A DNA stretch of 15,239 bases. Origin: Sergeia podlipaevii. Taxonomy: Eukaryota; Euglenozoa; Kinetoplastea; Trypanosomatida; Trypanosomatidae. Shown here one piece after another: positions 1-7,700 of the stretch; position 1 is the stretch's first letter, and every line of letters begins with the position of its first letter. The notes under the pieces were generated by a model. That model was not told where the DNA came from and made no database searches. It was given only the letters and a program-made list of their open reading frames with translations. Position numbers and translations under genes: made by a program. Location of the stretch: assembly GCA_030849805.1 (NCBI GenBank), contig JASANZ010001788.1:1-15239 (forward strand), read 5' to 3'.

Positions 1-61
1 CACATAAAAAAAATAGTAATGAAAACACGCAATACCAGGACACATCCAAGCCAAAAAAAAA
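1..61. other. A-rich left edge of the window
   Basis: The first 60 bases hold two A-runs (about 6-13 and 53-63), which are T-runs on the minus strand. Transcription runs leftward, so these could be part of a pyrimidine tract preceding the next downstream gene outside the window. No start codon followed by an open frame can be seen here. This is inference from position only. Confidence 0.3.
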
Positions 62-422
62 AATGGCTGCAGCAGAGGTCAGCATAGTGCCTGGACCGAG
101 ACGGCCACGGCCAGCGCGCGCATAGCACGCCAGCTACGCTTCTAGGCCCCACATGACGGGGGTTGAACCGCGGATCCACCCGCAACAGCACACAAACAAG
201 CACGGGTATGCAGCAGCACGGCACCGCGCACGATCGCACGCGCACGGTGGCCCTTGTTGTTGTATGTAGTTTCTCTTCGTAAGCCCTCTTCTGCGCAGCG
301 GCTTCCCCGCTCCCCGGCTCCCACCAAGCTCTTCCTCCACCAGCGAGGGCAGAGTAAGGTAGCGAGAGAGAGAGTCGGGCTGGAGGAGCCGTGCCGCTCA
401 TGACTGTACGTCTGGCCCGCAT

Positions 423-435
423 GCACGGACCGTGC
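423..435. repeat. Short perfect palindrome in the G+C-rich island
   Basis: GCACGG, a single A, then CCGTGC: two perfect 6-base arms around one base. No flanking feature gives it a role, and it may be chance in G+C-rich sequence. Confidence 0.35.
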
Positions 436-977
436 CCAACGTTGTTTTCCACCACCGGATAGGGACACATGCGCTGCTGCCGCTCCGCACGGGTTTCCCC
501 GCGGGAGCGATGGGAGGGGATGGCAGTCGGGAGCGCGGCCCGCAGAGCTGCTGCCACGGGATCCGCGCCGCCCCGCGTGAGCGGAGCGTGGGATCGACCG
601 CAGCAGCCGGTGGCCCCGCCTCGGCCGTGAGTGGCGGACGGCGGGTGTGTGTGACGGCCCCGAGTCGCCCCGGGTTTGTGCGTGCGTGTCTGTTGCTGTG
701 GAAAGCAGCACATACGCACACACGCCTGGCACTTGCTGCCGGTCGCGCAAGGCGACGTGGTGGGCGAGGGACTTTGGCTCGGGACCCCCTCGCACTCCGC
801 CACGCCCCATTCCACCGCCTCCTTTATAAGGGAGTCGGCACAACGGGGTGGAGGGCGGAGGGGAAGCGAGGGACGCCCCGTGGAGCGGGGTATGCAGGGG
901 ATCGCACCGGCGGGCTGCCAACAATGGGTTTGCTTTGGCAAGGGCCGTGGCGGTGTGCGTGCCGTGCATGGATGCGA

Positions 978-997
978 GTGTGTGTGTGTGTGTGTGT
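978..997. repeat. (GT)10 microsatellite
   Basis: Ten uninterrupted GT units within the G+C-rich island, ending at TATACGCG. Dinucleotide repeats of this kind are common in trypanosomatid spacers. Confidence 0.9.
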
Positions 998-1130
998 ATA
1001 CGCGAGGGGGGTGCGGCGGAGAAGCGAGCGTGCAGGAAGGGAGGGCGTGTAACGGCTGGCTTTGCAGCAGAGCGCACGCGACCGAATATCCAGGCTGCAT
1101 CATCATTCCTCTGTGGGTTGGGCGAGGGTA

Positions 1131-1724
1131 CAAAATTGTCAGTGTGCCTACTCAATGGTTTGCATTGATAATGCCTTGCTTGAGGTGCTGATGTCTCTGA
1201 TTATGGGTTCGTTGGTTGGTAATGGAGAGAAAGAGGAAAAAAAAAGAGAAAATGAAAGAGTTAAGAGTGTGGCAACGAATTATTAGTGCAGAGACGTGTC
1301 TTGTGTGTTGACAAACAAGTGGCTCTGTGTGGGAGAAGGCAAGAGTCATGTAGTTGCGCGTGTTTCCCTTCTTGTGGCTTAAGGTGTGAGAATTGTTGGC
1401 AGTGGTGGGTTTATCTGAGTCTCTCTTTTTTTTTTTTAAAAAAAAAGAGTCAAGTACGCATGTAGACTGCGTCTATCATCATACGCTTGTACGTCATGCA
1501 TGTGTGTACGTCGCTGATAACGATAAGCAATAATTAAAGAGAAAAAAACAACAACACACACACGGTATTCGTTATCCATAGACATAATAAAGAGAAAAAA
1601 AAGGGAAAATGTTAATGTGAAACGCTGTAATTGTTCTCATTGCGTTTTTCATATATGTATCCACAGAAGTACTGCAGAAAAAAAAAGTAAGAGGTGAAGT
1701 CAAAGGGAGAGAAAAAAAAGGCAC
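1131..1724 (-). other. 3' flank of the dipeptidyl-peptidase gene
   Basis: This is the region just downstream of the peptidase stop codon on the transcribed strand, so it probably contains its 3' UTR and poly(A) site. It holds A-runs at 1237-1245 and around 1680-1720, ATGATGA-like words on the minus strand near 1100 and 1475, and a T12/A9 inverted repeat. No snoRNA with paired C and D boxes could be assembled, and no coding frame is credible. Confidence 0.5.
1423..1449. repeat. CTC-T9 / A9-GAG inverted repeat
   Basis: Twelve T are followed directly by nine A, with CTC on the left and GAG on the right. This gives two 12-base arms (1423-1434 and 1438-1449) separated by TTT. It can form a hairpin or cruciform in either strand. 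It lies in the presumed 3' flank of the peptidase gene. A role in 3'-end formation or termination is possible but not shown. Confidence 0.7.
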
Positions 1725-4286
1725 TTACAACAACTCAACTAGGGTCTTTGTAAGCAGCGCACTGTGATGGAGACGGGAGGCCTTGTTCTGCACCAAGCCA
1801 TGACGCTCACCTGGGTAGACAAGCATGTTGTAAGGCTTTCCTTGCTGAATCATGGCGTTAACAATGTGAGAGCTGTTCTCGAAGTGCACATTCTCATCGA
1901 GCAGTCCATGTGCAATGTAAACTCGGTTGATTTCATCAGGGAACCCGCTTGCAAATTGGCCAATTGTGGACTTCATGTAGGCCCCACTCACCTTCTTCTT
2001 ACCATCGGGCCCTGCCTTTCCGCCGTCTTCGTAGAGCACCCCCATGTAGCGTTCAGTGTATCCTGTATCATACAGTTTCCAGTCACCTACTGGTGCTCCT
2101 GCAAAGCCAATCTTGAAGGTATCTGGGGCCTGAGACATAGCCAGCAGAGTGGCGTAACCTCCATAGGACCATCCGAAAATGGCGACACGAGCAGGATCAA
2201 CAGCAAAGCCGCTGTCCTGAAGTTTCTTCGCAGCTGCATGCTGACCTCCGCAGAGGTAGCGCACCACGTCCACATAGTCGTCGGTTTCAAAGGATCCCAT
2301 GTTCTTCTTGCAGATGCTCATGTCCCGCAGTCCATTGGCGTTGCTCATCTGGTTGTCCACGACCGCGACGGAGATGCCGTGCTTGAGCAGAACCTGCACA
2401 TTCGCCTTGCAACACGCGTCAAAGTCAAAAGCGGAAACCAACTGCACGTGGGGCCCGCCGTACACAAAAACAGCTAGAGGACCAGGCGCACCCGCACCCG
2501 CGGCGGCCTGCTTCGGTGAGACGAAGATATGAGCGCTGAGAGGCACACCGCGACGGTTGTTGACGGTGACGACGTGTGGGAGTACCACTGGTAAATCCAG
2601 AAACGTGTAGGAGAACGAGTCGCCGGCTTTCGTCAGTCCCATCTTGAGCTGGTCAGCCCCCTTGATCCACGCAGGAAGCTGAATGCTGTGTCTACCGGAG
2701 GCATTCGTCATATGCAACTGGGCAGGCTGTGTTGGTGTGCTCGCAGTGTAGGCGAACGATCCGGCTCCAGCGATGCAGTACGTGTAAACATGCTCCCCAG
2801 CTTGACTCACAGGGGTAAGCTGCGCAGCGTTGTAAGGGGCGACGGCGCCATCGCTCGTTGGCAGGGGGACAGTGTATAAAGTGGAGCTCAGGCGATCAAT
2901 AGCGTTTGCAATGAAGCTGACGAGACCTTTTTGGATCTTCACAGTGCCTGGCTTCACGTTCCAGGCGCCGGTGGTGAGCGGGCTCCAACTGCCGACCTTG
3001 CCGTTCGTGATAGGTCGAGTGTAGAGATGATAGTGACCTGTTGGGGTCTCAGCGGCGTGCCTAAGAAGCAAATCGTGTGTCTCGCCAAAGATGATGGGGG
3101 AGTCAGGAATCACCTCCACCCATGCCCACGGCACAGCTTGCTCCCACTCCACATTAGGCGTGAGCGATTCTATTCCCTCAACACTCTGTGTGTCCCTATC
3201 GTTGTCGTACACGTGCTGGAGCTGCGCCTCGGTGATTGTCGGAAGCTCTGAAATGCAGCACGAGAGCACTGCATACTCCTCTTGCGTGCGGCTGAGGACA
3301 CTGAAATAAATCACTTCTGAGCTGCCCTTGGCGAACTGCGACTTGAAGCCGAAACGAGGAATGTACTCAACCCACGGCGCGACGCGTTCAATGGCAGTGC
3401 GGGGCACTATGCGTAGTGTGCCGGTCTCCCGTTCATACACAGCCAGCGTAGTAAGCGAGTTGGCGTCTCCCACGCGCGGGTATGGCATGCGCTCGATGCC
3501 TTCAGGGTTGCTTTCATCCAGTGCGTCGCCCTTACCACTAAGCAGCGAGACCTCTCGCATCTTGGAGACGTCCGTGTAGCTGAACACAATGTACTTGTCG
3601 TTTGCATAATGACCCGTGTAGCGGCTGAACTCCTCTTGAATAATGTAGTCTGCGATACCGCATTGGTGCTTCGGATCACCAATCTTCGTGATCTGTTGAA
3701 TGGACACTGTGAGGGGCTGCGCGGCGGCACCCTCGGTCTCGTTGATCACAGCAAGGTAGATGTTATCACTGTTGACGAAGGTCACGCTGGTAAGTGCGTT
3801 GGAGGCGCTGTCCACGTGTTGAACACACATGTTTGGCTTGCCACCTGCTGCCTTGAAATGCGATTTATCCGCCTCGCTCATGTAGTCAAAGACCTTCAGC
3901 GGGGCTCCACCTGCGCGCGGCCCAGAGGTGTGGTATAAATAAAGATCGACACCACTGATAAAAAAGACGGCGCCATCGCTCTCACGCACGCGAAAGCTGG
4001 AAATACCCGATACCTGGCTGCGCGTGCGCTCGCGAAGCAGTTCCTCTTCCTTCGTAAGAGGCTTGCTGCTGTTCTCTGCGGAGGCATGCTGGATGACTCG
4101 CTGCGGTGTCGCAGAGGCCACATCGCCGGCAGTAATGGGCACCGAGAAGAGCTCCTGCTGCTTGCCCTGCGTCCAATACAGAAATCCTTCGCATACCGTC
4201 AGCTTCTGGGGTTTGCCGGCAATCTGGTTCAGCGCGTCGGTGTACTGCCCAGAGTCGGAAATATATTCCTTCATAGAGCGCATCAT
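1725..4286 (-). CDS. Dipeptidyl-peptidase, family S9B, DPP8/9-like serine peptidase
   Basis: An 853-residue serine peptidase predicted to remove Xaa-Pro or Xaa-Ala dipeptides from peptide N-termini. The N-terminal ~560 residues look like the DPP IV-type beta-propeller. The motif QEEFSRYTGHY carries the Glu pair E218-E219 that holds the substrate amino group in DPP4/8/9, and matches the DPP8/9 version (QEEFDRY). The alpha/beta-hydrolase domain follows: YGGPHVQLV (oxyanion Tyr region), GWSYGGY with nucleophile S707, HGLLDENVHF with D797, and YPGERHG with H829. The triad is complete and the spacing fits the family. No signal peptide or membrane anchor is seen, so a cytosolic location is inferred, as for DPP8/9. 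The start is the first of three nearby ATGs (residues 1, 2 and 5); a candidate splice acceptor lies 37 bases upstream. The length is close to that of DPP8/9. Substrates are unknown. Confidence 0.93.
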   Translation of the reverse strand: MMRSMKEYISDSGQYTDALNQIAGKPQKLTVCEGFLYWTQGKQQELFSVPITAGDVASATPQRVIQHASAENSSKPLTKEEELLRERTRSQVSGISSFRVRESDGAVFFISGVDLYLYHTSGPRAGGAPLKVFDYMSEADKSHFKAAGGKPNMCVQHVDSASNALTSVTFVNSDNIYLAVINETEGAAAQPLTVSIQQITKIGDPKHQCGIADYIIQEEFSRYTGHYANDKYIVFSYTDVSKMREVSLLSGKGDALDESNPEGIERMPYPRVGDANSLTTLAVYERETGTLRIVPRTAIERVAPWVEYIPRFGFKSQFAKGSSEVIYFSVLSRTQEEYAVLSCCISELPTITEAQLQHVYDNDRDTQSVEGIESLTPNVEWEQAVPWAWVEVIPDSPIIFGETHDLLLRHAAETPTGHYHLYTRPITNGKVGSWSPLTTGAWNVKPGTVKIQKGLVSFIANAIDRLSSTLYTVPLPTSDGAVAPYNAAQLTPVSQAGEHVYTYCIAGAGSFAYTASTPTQPAQLHMTNASGRHSIQLPAWIKGADQLKMGLTKAGDSFSYTFLDLPVVLPHVVTVNNRRGVPLSAHIFVSPKQAAAGAGAPGPLAVFVYGGPHVQLVSAFDFDACCKANVQVLLKHGISVAVVDNQMSNANGLRDMSICKKNMGSFETDDYVDVVRYLCGGQHAAAKKLQDSGFAVDPARVAIFGWSYGGYATLLAMSQAPDTFKIGFAGAPVGDWKLYDTGYTERYMGVLYEDGGKAGPDGKKKVSGAYMKSTIGQFASGFPDEINRVYIAHGLLDENVHFENSSHIVNAMIQQGKPYNMLVYPGERHGLVQNKASRLHHSALLTKTLVELL

Positions 4287-4323
4287 TTGGTGTAGTAGAG
4301 GAGGAGTTGTGCTAGTGGGTGTG

Positions 4324-4364
4324 CTTCAGCGTGTGTAGATGTGAAAAAGACCCAAAGGAAATAA
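4324..4364 (-). promoter_or_regulatory. Candidate trans-splice acceptor for the dipeptidyl-peptidase mRNA
   Basis: On the minus strand a pyrimidine-rich stretch (about 4364-4343) is followed by the first AG at 4325-4324, which would give a 37-base leader before the ATG at 4286. A second AG at 4312-4311 is an alternative. The arrangement of tract then first AG is the known kinetoplastid acceptor pattern; actual use is inferred. Confidence 0.45.
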
Positions 4365-4758
4365 AATATAAATATAAACACTAAATAACAAAACTAAAAA
4401 CAAAAAAAAACTAGAAGGTTTGAACGTTTTTTTTTTTCTTAAATGTAGTTCCTTTGAGAAACCAACAAGAAGAAAAAAAAAATAAAGAGAGAAAAAGGGG
4501 GAGTGAGTGAGTGTTGATGCAGAGGTTACTACTACAGCAATACTTCGTAAGTGCCCTTTTTTTTTTTGAAGATACCCTTTAAGTCTATGTGTGCTACTTG
4601 GCCTTCCCACCCTTGTACGAATGATGATTTCTCCTTCTCTCTCTTTTCCTTCTTTCTTTCTTCCGGTGCCATTGGCAGGACAGTATTGGATTACACGTGA
4701 CAAAGCGATTTCAGTCATGCGAAAACAAAACTGAAGAGCAGCACTGAGCGACATGCCT

Positions 4759-4769
4759 CCCCCCCCCCC
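4759..4769 (-). repeat. G11 homopolymer just after the cullin stop codon
   Basis: Eleven C on the plus strand (G11 on the coding strand), one base after the TAG at 4773-4771. It is the only long G/C homopolymer I noticed in the window. Because it lies outside the coding frame, length changes would not alter the protein. Confidence 0.9.
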
Positions 4770-4770
4770 G

Positions 4771-7700
4771 CTACGCGACATACACATACGAATCCTCTTC
4801 CACATTTCGTGAGATAAAGCCTTTTTCGACTAGCGTGGAAAGCGTATGCTTGAAGAGTGCAGGTGTCACCACAAGGGTCCTCTTCAGTTGCTCCACAACA
4901 CGGGCTTGTAGGCCGCGATGCGTCATGGTGCCCTTTTTCTTGAGCAAGTGAATAATACAAGCCTCTACGCTGTGCCTCTTCTCAGTCCCAGAAACACTAG
5001 GAGTGCCCAGGGAAGCTGACAGCTCCTGCGTCCCCTTTGACATAGCTCCGCCACACGAATCCTGTGACTTCTGTGACACATTGGTACCACCTGTGGTTGT
5101 ATTGGCTGGTGCACATGGTATCGCCTGCACGTATACCTTGCGCTGCTGCACACGCTCGAAGCTGCTAGAGACAAAGTAGACGTGTTTCTTGCTGCCATCT
5201 CTTTTAGGATCTGCGTACACGTATCGTTCCACCACTCCGGCGTGAAGAAGTGTACTGAGCATACTGCCCACCACAGCACGCGGCACTTGCACTGGCATGC
5301 TGCTACATATATACTCAAACGTGCACGGACTAGCCAGAGAAGAGGAGGCAACAGGAGACTCCTGCTCTGTAGGTGCCCTTGAAGATGGGTGCTTTGCGTT
5401 GCATCGCTCCACTAGCTGAAGAAGAAGCAACATCGCTGGCGGTCCAACGACCTGCACCGACTTACGCCCTGCCTTACGGTTAGCAGCTGCACCTGGGTGT
5501 GGTGCAGTGCCTGTGATGCAGACACCGTCTTCCTTGTCGTCCCCTTGCTTATCCCGTGCAGCGTGTACTACTACAGTTACCTCGCCATTTAGCATTGGCC
5601 ATCGCAGCCTCCGCCTTTCTACTCGCACTCCTGGTGGCACTGTATCCATGCTGTTGGCCCCATCATCATCACTGTAGGTGCCTAGACTAGACCTCACGCT
5701 GCTCGCTCCCTGAAAAGAAGAGCCCCCGCCGCGCATACTGGGTGGCAGCAGACCGCCATAGGCCTCTCTGAAATCGTCCTCGTAGCGCTCGTCGACATCA
5801 TCGTTGCCGAAGCTAGAGGCGCCAGCAAGGCGCAGGGTACCCACTATCCTACTTCCCTGCTGCTGAACAGCGGAGGTGAGGGCGAATGAAATGCCTTGCA
5901 CGACGGTGCTCGTAGAGTGTGAGAAGGACGTAACGGAGGACTGAAAAGTGCCTATAGAGTCCACGCGGGAATGATAGCGCTGCTGCCGATACTGCTGCTG
6001 TCCCTGGTACCGGCCATACCCTTCGAAACTGGCGTTCTCCATAACTTCGTCATTGTTATTCTCAGCACCTCCCCCCTCTCCTGCGCTGCTACCGCTGCCA
6101 CCACAGTAGTGCCACTCCGTACGTAGCACAGCGTCCACCAGGCCTTCTGTAAACCAGCGGCCTTGCTCATACAAGACCTTGATAGCACCAGAGGAAAGGA
6201 GTGCGCCTGATGTGTAAGGCTCCCACCATGTTTTTCTCAAGACAAGGATATGGCGCAACAGGCGTGAACCGTGCTTAGTGGCGAGCAGGTGCGCAAGGCA
6301 TAGCCTCCGCTGCAGCTGAAGTGAGCACTGCGTCAGAGGCGAATCTACCAGTGGAGAGGCCGTTGTTCTGGTCTGTGATAGTAGCTGTTGTTGTTGTTGC
6401 CCACGTGTGCGTGCGATGAACTGCTGCTGCTGCTGCTGTGGCTCTACAAGAAGTGAATATGTGGGCGACGACGCGAGTGCGATGTCCTGCTGTGGCTGCT
6501 GCTGCAACAACAGTAAAGCCTCCTTTACGTCCTTCATGAGTACCCTGCAGGCGCTCGTAGCTTCACTGCCAAGCCCGACTTCCATGCGCGCAATCACCTC
6601 CTTGTCCACACGAAGTTCATCGAGTGTGCGCATCTGCATCAGCCTCACTGCAAGCAGCGCCTTGTAGTGTGACGCAAAGCCCTCAGGGCTGGGGAGCAGG
6701 GAGACGAGATCGAGAAGTGTATCAACTACTTCTAAATCTGCGGAGTTTAGCATTGCAGAGCTAGACTCTTCTTTATTGGTAGCGCGCTCGAGTTTCTTCA
6801 CCTCCATTCCACTTACTCCGCCGCGCTGCAGGCTTGCTAAGACGTGTGTATTCAAAGCCAAGGCAAGCGTGAGAGCAGCTCGAGCTGCGTAAGAAGCGAA
6901 AAAGAGCTTCAGTCCAGCTCGTACGGACGCAAGAGCCGCTTCTGCAGCCGTGCCACCCTTGCTGCTGCTTACAATGTCCCGCGGCTGCGTCACAGTGGCG
7001 CTGCCATCATAGCTGCCCGTCGAGGCTGTTGATGGTCTAGCAAAGAAAGGCGATGCACTTCTCACATCGATGGCGTGCCGCTCTGCATCGTTGCTCTCTA
7101 GCTCCTCAGCGGCTGTAAGAACACCACTAAGGGTGCCTACTTTCTTTGTATTGAAGGCAGCTTGCGACATACGGTGAACATAGACGCAACGCTCAAATAC
7201 GCTGCCTGGAAGTGGAGCAGTAGCAGCAGCAGCAGTAGTAGCGGGCCCTTCCACTTTTCCAGTAATCTTTCTCTGCTCTTCTTGTTGACGAGTGGAGTCC
7301 ACCAGCAGACTCACTAGGTACTCACTAACACAACAGCCAAAAAGCTCAAGAATGTGCTGCCGCTGCTGGCGCTCTCGAGGCAAAAAGTAAAAGAGCGAGG
7401 GCAGTCCGTCGTCGGGGAGCAATGCGGCCTCACACAGAGATCGCATTGCCTTCATACGCACATCCGTGTCTCTAATCTGGCGGCGTTGTCGCGGGAGCTC
7501 ATATCCGCCTCCCTCCCTGCGACCATCATCATTTTCATCGTTGCTTCCACGCCAACTGCCGCTACGGCTGCTGTTGCTAGTAGCCAGAGGCATTTCTCCG
7601 TCAGTAAAACCTTTCTGCCTTAGGCGCCGTTGCTGCCGTCGTACTACACTGCCGGTGGAGTGAGAGACGGCGTCAGCGTATGAGTGAGGGGTGCTGCTGC

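Larger units (their letters stand above)
62..1130. other. G+C-rich island without a convincing gene
   Basis: About 1 kb of strikingly G+C-rich DNA, rich in CpG and in GTGTG/CACAC stretches, quite unlike the A/T-homopolymer spacers elsewhere in the window. Long open frames exist on both strands: about 142-1155 on minus, and 432-1052 and 676-1191 on plus. They overlap one another, and their translations are Arg/Pro/Ser/Gly/His-rich with no domain. Such frames are expected by chance in G+C-rich DNA. I looked for tRNA T-arm (GGTTCRA) and 5S-like sequences on both strands and saw none that fold properly. It could be a strand-switch or unit-end region, a decayed retroposon, or a foreign or misjoined segment. 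Confidence 0.5.
4287..4770 (-). other. Spacer between the cullin and the dipeptidyl-peptidase
   Basis: 484 bases containing the cullin 3' UTR and the peptidase 5' leader. It is rich in A- and T-runs (for example T-runs near 4427-4438 and 4557-4567) and in purine tracts that read as pyrimidine tracts on the transcribed strand (4341-4364, 4471-4505). No gene is seen. A minus-strand open frame here translates T-runs into Phe/Leu-rich sequence and is not credible. Confidence 0.7.

Noticed and set aside
150..200. Possible tRNA T-arm (GGTTCAACCCCC on the minus strand)
   Set aside because: The flanking bases do not pair into a 5-bp stem and no D-arm or acceptor stem could be built.
540..620. tRNA-like words (AGCTCTGCGG, GCTCCCGACT) on the minus strand
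   Set aside because: No matching T-arm and no acceptor stem at the right distance.
142..1155. 337-residue minus-strand open frame in the G+C-rich island
   Set aside because: Arg/Pro/Ser/His-rich, CA-repeat derived, no domain, overlapped by equally long plus-strand frames; expected by chance in G+C-rich DNA with few stop codons.
432..1191. Plus-strand open frames of 206 and 171 residues
   Set aside because: Overlap each other and the minus-strand frame, translate the GT repeat, and run against the direction of all real genes.
1440..1530. C/D-box snoRNA suggested by ATGATGA and CTGA words
   Set aside because: The boxes lie on different strands or at wrong spacing, and no terminal stem pairs.
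1764..2477. 237-residue plus-strand open frame inside the peptidase gene
   Set aside because: Antisense shadow of a gene with a complete catalytic triad; no domain of its own.
4326..4805. 159-residue minus-strand open frame between the peptidase and the cullin
   Set aside because: Low-complexity translation of T-runs and repeats, overlapping the end of the cullin.
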